From positions 310,001-374,000 of the forward strand of contig CANMOV010000002.1 of the NCBI GenBank assembly GCA_947499565.1: DNA of 64,000 nt, read 5' to 3'. Positions 25,062-33,944 of the stretch are shown piece after piece. The position numbers and the translations under genes were made by a program. Position 1 is the stretch's first letter; every line of letters begins with the position of its first letter. The DNA comes from an uncultured Croceitalea sp. (GTDB lineage: Bacteria > Bacteroidota > Bacteroidia > Flavobacteriales > Flavobacteriaceae). The notes under the pieces were generated by a model. That model was given only the letters and a program-made list of their open reading frames with translations. It ran no database searches and was not told where the DNA came from.

Positions 25062-26258
25062 ATGAACAAAAGAATTATACTTATCACTTTTATTTTTTTG
25101 ATATACTTCAACTCATATGCACAAAACAATGGAAAGGACAATATTGTTGGCACTTCTTTCTCTATTCAATCAGAAATAATGAATGATGAAAGGGAGTTTC
25201 AAATCTACTTGCCAGATAGTTATACAGATTCTGACATAGAATATCCTGTACTCTATATTTTGGACGGTCAACGATATTTTTTACACGGAGTGAGCCTTCA
25301 AAAATCTTTTGTGGAATTTAAGCAAACACCGGAGTTTATCATTGTAGGTATTTCAAAGAATCCTTCTGATAGAAATAGAAACTTTAGTGTTAATTCAAAG
25401 AAGTATTTAGAATTCTTAAAAAAGGAAGTTATTAAGCATATAGATGATAAATATAGAACCTCTAATGAACGAATGCTATTTGGTTGGGCATATGGAGGAG
25501 GTTTTACTGTTGAGGCAATGATAACCGAACCAAGTTTGTTCGATGCTTATATTGCAGCGAGTCCATTCCCTTTAGAGGAAAGAATACATAAAATAGATAG
25601 CCTTTTTAAGGAAAACAAAAACCTAAATAAGCTATTGTATTTTACATCTGGAACAAATGAAGGGGTCGTGAAGCAAGGAACCAAGGATTTAAATATTCTT
25701 TTAACAAGCAATGTATCAAAAGTAACGAACTGGACTTTTAGGGAGCTTCAAGGTGAAGAACATAGGTCTACACCATTTATTACATTATATCATGGAATTA
25801 AAAAACAATTTAGCTATTATCCAGAATTACAATTCAATAATCTTGAAGAATTTATGGATACAGGAGGAATTGATTATGTATATGATTATTATCAAAAGCG
25901 AGCTGAAAAATATGGTTTTCCGAAAGAATTATCGGATTGGACAATGTTCAGTATTACTAGAAATGCAATAAGAGCTAACAACTTTGAGATATTTGACTCT
26001 TTGGTCGAAGAATTTAAAGCAACCAAATTTATTGGCAGGTTACGAGTAAGCAGAGCTTGTTCAATTGCAGGATTCTATTTAAAAAATAAGCAACATGAAA
26101 ATGCAATAGAATTATTTAAACTGATTGCTGACAAGCATCCTACCTCTGAAAGACCTTTGAATGGATTAGGAGATGTATACAAAGAATTGAAACAGAAAAG
26201 AGATGCATCTAGGTATTACAAGAAGGCAAAAAAGTTATCTCAAAGTGAATCTAACTGA
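25062..26258 (+). CDS. Esterase D-like protein with missing nucleophile Ser, plus TPR
   Basis: 398 residues. A signal peptide (1-20, ending NSYA) is followed by the Esterase D fold: EYPVLYILDGQ, EFIIVGISKN and the late GEEHRS histidine. The nucleophile elbow reads GWAYGGG, so residue 143 is Ala (codon gca) where Ser is expected. The C-terminal 130 residues contain TPR-like helices (NGLGDVYKELKQKRDASRYYKKA). The closest relatives here are the esterases at 16703 (Ser intact) and 28935. It may be a catalytically inactive binding protein; this is an inference from one key residue. Confidence 0.82.
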   Translation: MNKRIILITFIFLIYFNSYAQNNGKDNIVGTSFSIQSEIMNDEREFQIYLPDSYTDSDIEYPVLYILDGQRYFLHGVSLQKSFVEFKQTPEFIIVGISKNPSDRNRNFSVNSKKYLEFLKKEVIKHIDDKYRTSNERMLFGWAYGGGFTVEAMITEPSLFDAYIAASPFPLEERIHKIDSLFKENKNLNKLLYFTSGTNEGVVKQGTKDLNILLTSNVSKVTNWTFRELQGEEHRSTPFITLYHGIKKQFSYYPELQFNNLEEFMDTGGIDYVYDYYQKRAEKYGFPKELSDWTMFSITRNAIRANNFEIFDSLVEEFKATKFIGRLRVSRACSIAGFYLKNKQHENAIELFKLIADKHPTSERPLNGLGDVYKELKQKRDASRYYKKAKKLSQSESN

Positions 26259-26270
26259 AAATTAACAAAG

Positions 26271-26304
26271 GCTAACTAAGTGAGTAAAATTGTTAGCAGT
26301 AATA
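26271..26304. repeat. Cassette-boundary-like element with inverted arms
   Basis: GCTAAC (26271-26276) and GTTAGC (26292-26297) form a perfect inverted pair right after the esterase gene. The right arm continues as GTTAGCAGTAATA (26292-26304), nearly identical to GTTGGCAGTAATA at 30207-30219. Confidence 0.45.
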
Positions 26305-26515
26305 AAAACCACTTGGGAAATGAGTAGCATTGAAAAGAATAAAATAAAAACTATGAGTATAGTTTTTGCCCAATTAATTTACGGTGTAGTGATTAGAACT
26401 AAAATGAAATGCCAGCAATGAATATAAAATATAGCTTATATAGGCTTTTTGAAAGGTTTTCTTGTAATTGCTTAGAACGCAAAAAATAACTTTTGACTCC
26501 CTTCAATTTATTAAA

Positions 26516-27307
26516 ATGACAAAAAGAATATTTATCCCTTTACTAATAATTCAATTTTTTTTGAGTAGCACTTATTGCAAAGCTGATGGCTTTGGATGGC
26601 ATTTAATCGAAGTTGATTATAAGGCTATTGAAACATTTTCCGAAGTAGCTTCCCCAGAACGGATAGCAAGGATTGTGAAAGAGTTGAACGATTACTACCT
26701 AATGGAACTCGTTGGAGAGGATGAACGAATTCTTCATAAGAAAATAATCAACGAAATTTTCACAAATGGGCTACATTATAGCAAACTAAGTTTTGTCGAG
26801 GCCATAGCGGCAGATCAAATATTTAGATTCTTATTTTCTGCGGAATCTCCGATACCGGAAATTGTCATTGAAGACCAAGGGTTTTATGTACCCACCTATT
26901 GTATGACAGATATCATTCATGCTGCAAGCACAGAAATGAAGATAATTCCATTACTTAAAAGAGGTCGAAGATTTAGATCCCAAAAATCAATCGAGTGTCA
27001 AGAGAATTCATTCAACCTTAAAAAGGAAATTGTTGCCCTCAATGGCAAAAGACTTTCCGAAGATGAGGAAAAAAGAGTAGCAGACGTACAAACAAATCTA
27101 GCTCAAAAAGAAAAAGAGAATCCTTGTTACTATTCTTATTTGCTTTTGTCACCCAAAGAAGTCAAAGATCTTGCTTCTGAACTTGAAAGAATAAAAAACA
27201 AGATAGATTTTTCATACGATGATGAATGCTTCTTTAAGGATTTTTTCGATTCAATTAATATAATAGCAGAAAAAGAGAGCGGACTCCTCTTGTACACTGT
27301 TGACTAA
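26516..27307 (+). CDS. Hypothetical exported protein
   Basis: About 263 residues from ATG 26516 (a TTG at 26468 would add 16 residues before the signal peptide). A signal peptide is visible (KRIFIPLLIIQFFLSSTYCKA). The mature part is rich in Glu/Lys helices; landmarks are GFGWHLIEVDYKAIE near the start, PTYCMTDIIHAAS in the middle and CYYSYLLLSPKEVKDLAS late. I do not recognise a family. The gene lies alone in the accessory region, between an element at 26271 and the SBBP gene. Confidence 0.65.
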   Translation: MTKRIFIPLLIIQFFLSSTYCKADGFGWHLIEVDYKAIETFSEVASPERIARIVKELNDYYLMELVGEDERILHKKIINEIFTNGLHYSKLSFVEAIAADQIFRFLFSAESPIPEIVIEDQGFYVPTYCMTDIIHAASTEMKIIPLLKRGRRFRSQKSIECQENSFNLKKEIVALNGKRLSEDEEKRVADVQTNLAQKEKENPCYYSYLLLSPKEVKDLASELERIKNKIDFSYDDECFFKDFFDSINIIAEKESGLLLYTVD

Positions 27308-27381
27308 TAATCTCGGTAATTAGCCATATTGACCTCAACTCCGAATAATAAAGATGAAACTTTGCGATTAAAACTCAAGAT

Positions 27382-28863
27382 ATGAAATGCAAGAAAACCT
27401 TACGGCTAGGGCAAATCTCGGCTACAGAAATATTTTCATTGAAGTTCTTAAACTTATGTTTCCTCGTTTTAATCGCATTTGAAATCCAAGGGCAAGAACT
27501 AAATCCAAAAATCACATTCTCTACTTACTATGGAAGCACTGGAACTGATGATGCAGATGTTGTTACTGTAGATCACATGGGAAATACTTATCTCGGTTGT
27601 CATTCGACTTCTAAAGATTTAATTGGTGCTGACCAACACCCTTATACTATTAACGGAGGGATGGACGCATTCATAGTAAAGGTAAACAATGAAGGAACCG
27701 ATATAGGTTATATAGTTCAAATGGGAGGAAAAGAATGGGAAGCCATACAAGGAATTATATCTGACCCTGAGGGTAACATATATGCAGTAGGTACTACCTA
27801 TTCTCCTGATTTTCCAATTCATAAAAACGGGTTTCAGACAACTTTTGGTGGAAAAAGTGATGCTTTTGTTGTCAAGCTTAATTCAGAAGGAAAAGTAATA
27901 TGGTCAACATTTCTTGGTGGAAGTGAAAATGAGGACGGAAGAGGTATAGCCCTTAATGAAAAAGGGAATATTCATATTGTTGGTCGTACTGCTTCTAAAA
28001 ATTTTCCAGTTACAGACAAAGCAATCCAATCAAAGTCTGCAGGTGGGATAGATGCATTCATTACAACCCTCAATTCTAATGGCGAAATGGTTAGGTCAAC
28101 CTATTTGGGGGGAAAAGGAGATGACATTGGTTTCTCCATAGATATAGACAATACTGGTCAACTATATGTTGCTGGCACAACCAATTCTATTGATTTTCCC
28201 ATTAAAAATGCAATGCAAGAAGAAAATAATGGTGGAAATGACGTGTTTTTGGTAGTAATTGACATGACTGGAACAGTTATTAGTTATGCAAGTTATTTGG
28301 GAGGCAAAGGAACGGATCAACTCTACGATATAGATATCGATTCTTCAGGTAACGTATTTATTTTAGGAGTTACGGACTCATCTAACTACCCTACAACTAG
28401 AAAAGCTTTTCAATCTAATTTTGGAGGGGTTAGAGATGCTTTTATTACGAGAATAAATTTGCAAAAAAGAGAGATGGTATATTCGACTTATTTAGGAGGT
28501 GAAAAAGATGACAACCCTAGCAGTCTTCAAGTCAGCGAGAAGGGAGATGCCTTCATTGTAGGGAATACTGCTTCTGAAAATTTTCCTATAGTCAATAGTC
28601 AAGAAATCAACATTAGTGGTAGCCATGACGCATTTATTGCCTGCCTAAACTCAAATGGATTATTCCTTCATTATTCCACTTTATTCGGTGGAAGAGGTAA
28701 AGACTTTTTTGAAGGACTAGCCATTGGATCCGATGGCTCAATAACAGTGTCTGGAGGATCAAATTCAATTGATTTTCCAATAATGAACCCTATTCAAGAT
28801 ACTTTTTTGGGTGGTCGTTTTGATATGATTGTTACACGTTTTGTAATTCCAAATAAAGAATAA
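27382..28863 (+). CDS. SBBP repeat-containing beta-propeller protein
   Basis: 493 residues. After a basic N-terminus and a hydrophobic signal segment (about 20-38) the whole protein is made of about seven repeats of 55-60 residues. Each has the pattern FP-x(6-9)-GG-x-DAF-V-x-L-x(4)-G-x(4)-STYLGG followed by IAIDxxGNxYVxGxT. This is the SBBP (seven-bladed beta-propeller) repeat, in which each repeat makes one blade. Such proteins are secreted or surface-exposed; ligand unknown. There is no C-terminal sorting domain, as it ends shortly after the last blade. A fragment of a similar gene lies at 20926. Confidence 0.85.
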   Translation: MKCKKTLRLGQISATEIFSLKFLNLCFLVLIAFEIQGQELNPKITFSTYYGSTGTDDADVVTVDHMGNTYLGCHSTSKDLIGADQHPYTINGGMDAFIVKVNNEGTDIGYIVQMGGKEWEAIQGIISDPEGNIYAVGTTYSPDFPIHKNGFQTTFGGKSDAFVVKLNSEGKVIWSTFLGGSENEDGRGIALNEKGNIHIVGRTASKNFPVTDKAIQSKSAGGIDAFITTLNSNGEMVRSTYLGGKGDDIGFSIDIDNTGQLYVAGTTNSIDFPIKNAMQEENNGGNDVFLVVIDMTGTVISYASYLGGKGTDQLYDIDIDSSGNVFILGVTDSSNYPTTRKAFQSNFGGVRDAFITRINLQKREMVYSTYLGGEKDDNPSSLQVSEKGDAFIVGNTASENFPIVNSQEINISGSHDAFIACLNSNGLFLHYSTLFGGRGKDFFEGLAIGSDGSITVSGGSNSIDFPIMNPIQDTFLGGRFDMIVTRFVIPNKE

Positions 28864-28894
28864 TTTTATAGAAAAGTATGCATCACAACTACAC

Positions 28895-28919
28895 CATACA
28901 CAAACCGTTGTAGCCAATT
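28895..28919. repeat. Cassette-boundary-like element CATACACAAACCGTTG
   Basis: CATACACAAACCGTTG (28895-28910) differs by one base from CATACACGAACCGTTG at 30195-30210. Both lie 25-30 bases before the ATG of the next gene. Here the sequence continues as TAGCCAATT. No clear left arm was found for this copy. Confidence 0.5.
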
Positions 28920-28934
28920 TGAGAAAACCCTATT

Positions 28935-30074
28935 ATGAAAAAAATATTTTGTCTTTTTATAGTCCTAATTTTTTTCTCTTGTCAATCAAACTTGACTGAC
29001 AAAGCTCAAGATCCTATAAACAAGATTGTAATTGGAGAAAGGTACAGTATTACTTCTGCTGCACTTGCTGAAGATAGAGAGGTGTTCATCTCTTTACCAT
29101 TGAATTATAAGCGAAACATTCATAGCTATCCAATCATTATAGTAATGGATGCCGAATATTTATTCGAAATCACAAATTCTATAGTAAAAATCAAAACTTC
29201 TAGAAATGAAATGCCTGAAAGCATTGTTGTCGGAATTCCAAATAATACTGGAAAACGTTCTGATATGGCATTAGAGTTAACAAAAAAAGATGGACGAAAG
29301 TTTTTTGGTAACAACGGTGGTAAATCCAAAGACTATCTGGAATTTTTCAGAAAAGAACTTTTCCCTTTTCTTGAAAAAAATTATCGAGTCAATTCTAGCA
29401 ATACAATTATAGGTATGTCGCCAACCTTTGGTCCAGTTCTAGAAGCTTTATGGTACGAACCTAATTTGTTCAGTGGTTATATTATTCTTGCGGCAGAATT
29501 ATCCTTAAAAACCGTTTCAAATAAAACAGTAGCAGAAAAGGTACTTACCTCACTTCAAGACACTCTTCATACCGGAGCTTCAATTTATATTGGAAAGGCA
29601 GGAAAAGATATGAAAAGAAGGCCTAAGGAAGAGGCTGAAGCTTTTTTTAAACTAAAACAAGCATTAGATTCAACAGCAAACTATAGAATAAGATATAAGG
29701 TTGAAATACTCGAAAATGAAGACCATTATGGAATGTCCATAACTGGAATTCAACATGGTTTGGAGACTATATATCCGATAGATTTATGGGACATACCATA
29801 TAGAGATTTCTGGAACTCTGAAAAACCGGCAAATGCAATAAAATCTTTTTATAACAATCTTTCTAAACAGTATAATTTTGAAATTATACCTCTTGAAGAT
29901 TCGTTTTATGCAGCTCAAACTTTATTAGGCACTATAAGGAGATTGGAAAGACAAGGTCGAATGAAAGAGTTGAAGGATGTATTAAATTTGGCGATTACAT
30001 ATTATCCGAATTCAGAAAAATTAATCAATTTAACGTCCGGCACAAAACAAACTGGTAACAACGGAATTAAATAA
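28935..30074 (+). CDS. Esterase D-like lipoprotein with altered nucleophile motif
   Basis: 379 residues. The leader ends in IFFSC, so Cys16 is the likely lipidated residue. The Esterase D fold is readable: SYPIIIVMDAEYLF, ESIVVGIPNNTGKRSD and a late EDHYGM histidine. The nucleophile elbow reads GMSPTFG (Ser162), where GxSxGG is expected, so the second glycine of the elbow is lost. The motif SP after the elbow strand is also changed to AAELSL. A C-terminal helical part follows. It may have altered activity. The gene lies between two near-identical boundary elements, like a cassette. Confidence 0.75.
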   Translation: MKKIFCLFIVLIFFSCQSNLTDKAQDPINKIVIGERYSITSAALAEDREVFISLPLNYKRNIHSYPIIIVMDAEYLFEITNSIVKIKTSRNEMPESIVVGIPNNTGKRSDMALELTKKDGRKFFGNNGGKSKDYLEFFRKELFPFLEKNYRVNSSNTIIGMSPTFGPVLEALWYEPNLFSGYIILAAELSLKTVSNKTVAEKVLTSLQDTLHTGASIYIGKAGKDMKRRPKEEAEAFFKLKQALDSTANYRIRYKVEILENEDHYGMSITGIQHGLETIYPIDLWDIPYRDFWNSEKPANAIKSFYNNLSKQYNFEIIPLEDSFYAAQTLLGTIRRLERQGRMKELKDVLNLAITYYPNSEKLINLTSGTKQTGNNGIK

Positions 30075-30104
30075 CAGAACGCAATTGTCCTGCAAGTAGC
30101 GACG

Positions 30105-30219
30105 CAACGGAACGTGAAAAATGGGATTAAATATTATAAAAATGGTTTGTAACAACATGAATAATTAAATACTTCTGAATTTTCCGTAGCTAATCATACA
30201 CGAACCGTTGGCAGTAATA
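30105..30219. repeat. attC-like inverted-arm element
   Basis: CAACGGAACGTG (30105-30116) and CACGAACCGTTG (30199-30210) are inverted copies matching at 10 of 12 positions, 106 bases end to end. The right end continues GTTGGCAGTAATA (30207-30219), shared with 26292-26304. Two arms around a central unpaired region, placed after one gene and before the next, resemble integron attC sites, but the consensus GTTRRRY is not met. Confidence 0.45.
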
Positions 30220-30239
30220 TCAAGACCAAACTAAAAATA

Positions 30240-30686
30240 ATGGAAAAGCATAAAATTATATCAGCAGTTCATCTTTTTTTAATAGATAAAAGTGACAAAA
30301 TTTTAATGTCAAGAAGATATAAAACAGGTTATGAGGATGGAAATTATAGTGTAGTTGCTGGGCATATTGAAAAAAATGAGACCGTGAAACAAGCAATGAT
30401 GAGAGAAGCCAAAGAAGAAGCAGGAATAGATATTAAGTTTGAAGATTTAGAAGTAGTCCACGTTATGTATAGAAAAGCAGAAAACGAAACTGATTCAGAC
30501 AGGATAGACTTCTTCTTAAAGTCAACCAAATGGAAAGGTGAAATCGAAATAATGGAAAAAGAAAAATGCAATGATATGCGTTGGTTTGGTTTTGACAAAC
30601 TACCAAAAAATATTGTTCCATACATTAAAAAATCGATAATAGAATTTTCTTCAAACTCTTACTTTTCCGAATATGGTTGGCAATAA
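30240..30686 (+). CDS. NUDIX hydrolase
   Basis: 148 residues. The Nudix box runs from residue 41 to 63 and fits G-x5-E-x7-REUxEExGU: Gly41, Glu47, Arg55, Glu56, Glu59, Glu60 and Gly62, with the REAKEEAG core. These enzymes split nucleoside diphosphate-X compounds with magnesium. The rest (ILMSRRYKTGYEDGNYSVVAG at the start, MRWFGFDKLP later) suits the MutT-like group that cleans nucleotide pools or activates drug-like substrates; specificity is unknown. Its 3' end overlaps the start of the HAD remnant by 14 bases. Confidence 0.9.
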   Translation: MEKHKIISAVHLFLIDKSDKILMSRRYKTGYEDGNYSVVAGHIEKNETVKQAMMREAKEEAGIDIKFEDLEVVHVMYRKAENETDSDRIDFFLKSTKWKGEIEIMEKEKCNDMRWFGFDKLPKNIVPYIKKSIIEFSSNSYFSEYGWQ

Positions 30687-30906
30687 ATCAATCTTGGAAT
30701 ATCAAAATATAATTTGGGACTGGAACGGAACACTTTTGATTGACAATTGGGTTTGCGTAGAAATAGTAAACAAACTTTTAAAAAATCACAACCACAACCC
30801 ATTAGACTTGACCACCTACAAAAACATTTTTGGTTTTCCAATAATAGATTATTACTAGAAAATAGGAATTGATTTAAAAAAAGAATCTTTTAATAAGTTA
30901 ACCTAA
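30673..30906 (+). pseudogene. Truncated HAD-superfamily hydrolase
   Basis: The first 61 residues contain the HAD nucleophile motif IIWDWNGTLL and continue to FGFPIIDYY, as in family members that usually have about 210 residues. A TAG at 30856-30858 then interrupts. The same frame after it reads KIGIDLKKESFNKL, which continues the family sequence, until a TAA at 30904. So there is a premature stop followed by loss of the rest. The cap domain and the later HAD motifs are missing. Confidence 0.75.
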
Positions 30907-30957
30907 AAATGTGATCAAATAAATTCTAATGCATTAAGAGCTAATAAAAATAGAGGG

Positions 30958-31086
30958 TTAAAGTATGCCCAATAACTCTAATACAATACATACTGGTATT
31001 GCTACCAAAATAGCGACTAAAGCGAAAATCATAAGGCGCAAAAAGCCGTCTAAAAGACCAGTTCCCGTTGATGCTTTTTCTGACAT
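30958..31086 (-). CDS. Small hydrophobic membrane protein
   Basis: A 42-codon frame (ATG at 31086, stop 30958-30960). The sequence has a polar N-terminus MSEKASTGTG followed by one strong membrane helix (LMIFALVAILVAIPVCIVLE). An ATG at 31092 would add two residues. Single-helix proteins of this size are often overlooked. Codon pattern and clean hydrophobic segment support it, but no relative is recognised. It lies between the HAD remnant and the sugar porter gene on the same strand as the latter. Confidence 0.45.
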   Translation of the reverse strand: MSEKASTGTGLLDGFLRLMIFALVAILVAIPVCIVLELLGIL

Positions 31087-31205
31087 AATCATATAGTTTC
31101 CTTCAATGTACATAATTAATCCTCAAAAAGATACTAAAAGTATATGCTTATTCGATAAAAAGCGAGGTTTTATACTTGTTTTACAACTAATTGCTATTGA
31201 TAGTT

Positions 31206-32588
31206 TTATTTTTTTGAGCCGCTCATTTTCTTAGCCAATTCCTCTAAAGAGACCCCTTTTGTCTCTGGCATTAAGAAAATTACAAATAGTAATTGCAATA
31301 CCATCATTACAGAAAAGAAAAGAAAAATAGGCCAAGGATTATCTTTAAAGATACCAATTTCACTATCTAAAAATGTTGGGGTCAATAACGTGATTAGCGC
31401 AGCAAACACCCAATGAGTACCCGTGCCCCAAGATTGCCCATAGGCCCTAACCTTATTAGGGAATATTTCTGAAATAAATACCCAGATAACAGCACCTTGT
31501 CCAACGGCATGTGAAGCAATAAAAACTAATATGAAGATTAGTAGAAGAATTGAACTAGCTCCACTATAAAAACACCACCCTACCATAGCTAAGCTTAAAA
31601 TGTAACCGATAGAACCAATATATAACAACTGTTTTCTACCTAGGCGGTCTATTAAAGCTATGCCAACAAACGTAAAGATTAAATTAATTACACCAATTGA
31701 AATTGAGCTAAAAAGAGATTCACCAGATGCAAGACCTGCTCTTTCTAAAATTTCTGGCGCATAATATAAGACAAAATTTATTCCGGATAGCTGATTAAAA
31801 AAGGCCAGTAAAAAAGCTAAAAACAATGGTTTCTTATATTTTCCAGAAAAGAGTTTTTCTTTTTGTTCATTAACAGATTCGTTAAGAGAATTTTTTAATT
31901 CTGATAACCTGTTTATTGCCTTATCTTTCTCTAAACCTAATTTGTTAAAGGCATTTAATACAGCCGATTCTTCATTGCCATTTAATAATAACCATCTTGG
32001 GCTATTTGGAATTTTAAGCACCATTATGGTGTAAATTAAAGCAGGTAAACCTTCAATACCAAGCATCCAACGCCATGCCATATCTGCAGAGAAAAACAAT
32101 CCAATAAGATAGTTAGAAATAAAGGCGATTAGTATCCCGAATACGATATTGAATTGATACATAGCCGTTAACCTACCGCGATTACTTGCTTTAGAAATTT
32201 CTGATATGTAAATAGGGGCAGCTACTGATGAGGCGCCAACACCAACACCACCAATAAATCTAAAAAACGAAAAACTGTAGGGTTCAGTGGCTAAAGCAGA
32301 ACCTAAAGCAGATAAAAAATAAAGTACGCCTATCCAGAATAGGGTCTTTTTTCTGCCTAATTTGTCACAGGGGATTCCTCCAAACAAAGAACCCAAAACG
32401 GTTCCCCAAAGCGCCATAGACATTATGAAAATTCCGTGAAAAGTAAACAGTGTTTCTCCCAAAAACCAATTGGTTCCCCACAACTCTTTAATAGGTTGAT
32501 TGGCTCCGCTTATTACCACTGTGTCAAAACCAAATAAAAAGCCCGCTAAAGCAGCGGTTAAAGAAATTCTAAGAATACGTTTATCCAT
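31206..32588 (-). CDS. MFS sugar porter family transporter
   Basis: 460 residues with about twelve membrane helices. Sugar porter signatures: GFLFGFDTVVISGA near the N-terminus, GGIPCDKLGRKKTL after helix 2, GVGVGASSVAAPIYISE, FFNQLSGINFVLYYAPEI (helix 7), DRLGRK in the second half, and the final PETKGVSLEEL. It matches the D-xylose/glucose proton symporter subfamily, so a monosaccharide is likely carried inwards with H+. The gene stands on the minus strand just downstream of waaA (31 bases), with no regulator or sugar enzyme nearby. Confidence 0.92.
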   Translation of the reverse strand: MDKRILRISLTAALAGFLFGFDTVVISGANQPIKELWGTNWFLGETLFTFHGIFIMSMALWGTVLGSLFGGIPCDKLGRKKTLFWIGVLYFLSALGSALATEPYSFSFFRFIGGVGVGASSVAAPIYISEISKASNRGRLTAMYQFNIVFGILIAFISNYLIGLFFSADMAWRWMLGIEGLPALIYTIMVLKIPNSPRWLLLNGNEESAVLNAFNKLGLEKDKAINRLSELKNSLNESVNEQKEKLFSGKYKKPLFLAFLLAFFNQLSGINFVLYYAPEILERAGLASGESLFSSISIGVINLIFTFVGIALIDRLGRKQLLYIGSIGYILSLAMVGWCFYSGASSILLLIFILVFIASHAVGQGAVIWVFISEIFPNKVRAYGQSWGTGTHWVFAALITLLTPTFLDSEIGIFKDNPWPIFLFFSVMMVLQLLFVIFLMPETKGVSLEELAKKMSGSKK

Positions 32589-32619
32589 GGTTAGTTAGTT
32601 TGCTTAAAACTAACAAAAT

Positions 32620-33855
32620 TTAAAGAACCCCTTTAATGTGTTTTAAAATTCTTGAGGTTGCCCCTTTATTAGATTCAACATACTGCGAGTTTATTTGCCC
32701 AGTAGAAAGCAATACATTTTTATTTTCAAGAAGCTTGTTTATCCTTCTAGAAAACTCTTCTTTGGTTTTTATACTGATTATACCACCTCTTTCAACCAAT
32801 TGTTCAGCTTCTTTAAAGCTAGTGTAATTAGGACCTATTAAAATGGGAGTGCCAAATACAGCCGGTTCTAGTGTATTATGTAATCCAGTTTTGAATCCTC
32901 CGCCAACATAGGCGATGTTAGCATAACTATAAATCTTAGTGAGTAAACCAATGGTGTCAATTAGTAAGACATTGTAATCTTCCAATGATTTATGCTCGAC
33001 CTCAGAGTAACAGATAACTTTTTTTGTGATACTATTTTTTAAATTTTTAATGTGTTCTTCTTTGATATTATGCGGCGCAATTGCATATTTTATTTTCTTA
33101 TCCGATTTATTAATGAAATCAACAATAATTTCTTCATCTTGTGGCCAACTACTACCTATTACAAAACAAAAATTATGTTGTTTAAAGTTGCTCATAAAAG
33201 CAAGGTCATTGTCTCTACTCAGAATTTCTGAAACGCGGTCAAATCGCGTGTCACCACTCACCGAAACATTAACGAAACCAAAATCATTTAAGAGTTTTTT
33301 TGAGTTTTCATCCTGTACAAAAAGATGATTAAATGTACCTAGGCTTTTGCGCATAAAACTTCCATACCATTTAAAATAGACTTGTTTTTTTGAAAATAAA
33401 GCAGATACTAGAAATGTTGGAATTTCCTTATTTTTTAGAGCATTTAAGTAATTAGGCCATATTTCATATTTAATAAATAGCGCCATTCTTGGGTTTACCA
33501 ATTCAATAAACTTATTTACATTGGTGATAGTATCTAATGGTAGATAAGTTATAATATCAGCGCCATCGGTATTTTTTTTTACTTCATAACCAGAAGGTGA
33601 AAAAAAGGTGAGCAAGAATTTATAATTGGGGTAAAGTATTTTTAGTTTTTGTAGAATAGGGAGCCCTTGTTCGTACTCTCCAAGAGAAGCTACATGCATC
33701 CAAATTACATTGTCTGTATCGACCAAAGATTCCTTTAAAGTTGCGAATACATTTTTACGCCCATCTACAAAAAGGTTGATTTTTGGTTTAAAAAAGGCTA
33801 TCAGTTTTAGGTGAAACCAAGCAATATGAACCAAAAAGGAGTATAAGGCACGCAC
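32620..33855 (-). CDS. waaA: 3-deoxy-D-manno-octulosonic acid (Kdo) transferase
   Basis: 411 residues. WaaA adds Kdo from CMP-Kdo to lipid A at the inner membrane, a step in LPS core building. N-terminal signatures: a short membrane helix, MHVASLGEYEQGLP (the conserved Glu region) and LTFFSPSGYEV. The GT-B fold continues with ADIITYLPLD, SALFSKKQVYFKWYG, FVIGSSWPQDEE and the C-terminal YVGGGFKTGLHNTLEPAVFG, the sugar-nucleotide site. Length is normal (about 400-430). It is preceded by the divergent aminotransferase/galE genes, which also supply sugars for the envelope. Confidence 0.92.
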   Translation of the reverse strand: MRALYSFLVHIAWFHLKLIAFFKPKINLFVDGRKNVFATLKESLVDTDNVIWMHVASLGEYEQGLPILQKLKILYPNYKFLLTFFSPSGYEVKKNTDGADIITYLPLDTITNVNKFIELVNPRMALFIKYEIWPNYLNALKNKEIPTFLVSALFSKKQVYFKWYGSFMRKSLGTFNHLFVQDENSKKLLNDFGFVNVSVSGDTRFDRVSEILSRDNDLAFMSNFKQHNFCFVIGSSWPQDEEIIVDFINKSDKKIKYAIAPHNIKEEHIKNLKNSITKKVICYSEVEHKSLEDYNVLLIDTIGLLTKIYSYANIAYVGGGFKTGLHNTLEPAVFGTPILIGPNYTSFKEAEQLVERGGIISIKTKEEFSRRINKLLENKNVLLSTGQINSQYVESNKGATSRILKHIKGVL

Positions 33856-33944
33856 AGGAATAAGTTTATGCTAAAATACATTTCTTACGGGAATGGAGAT
33901 TTACAGCTGCTTAATTTATTAATTTTGTCACCTAACTTATATCG

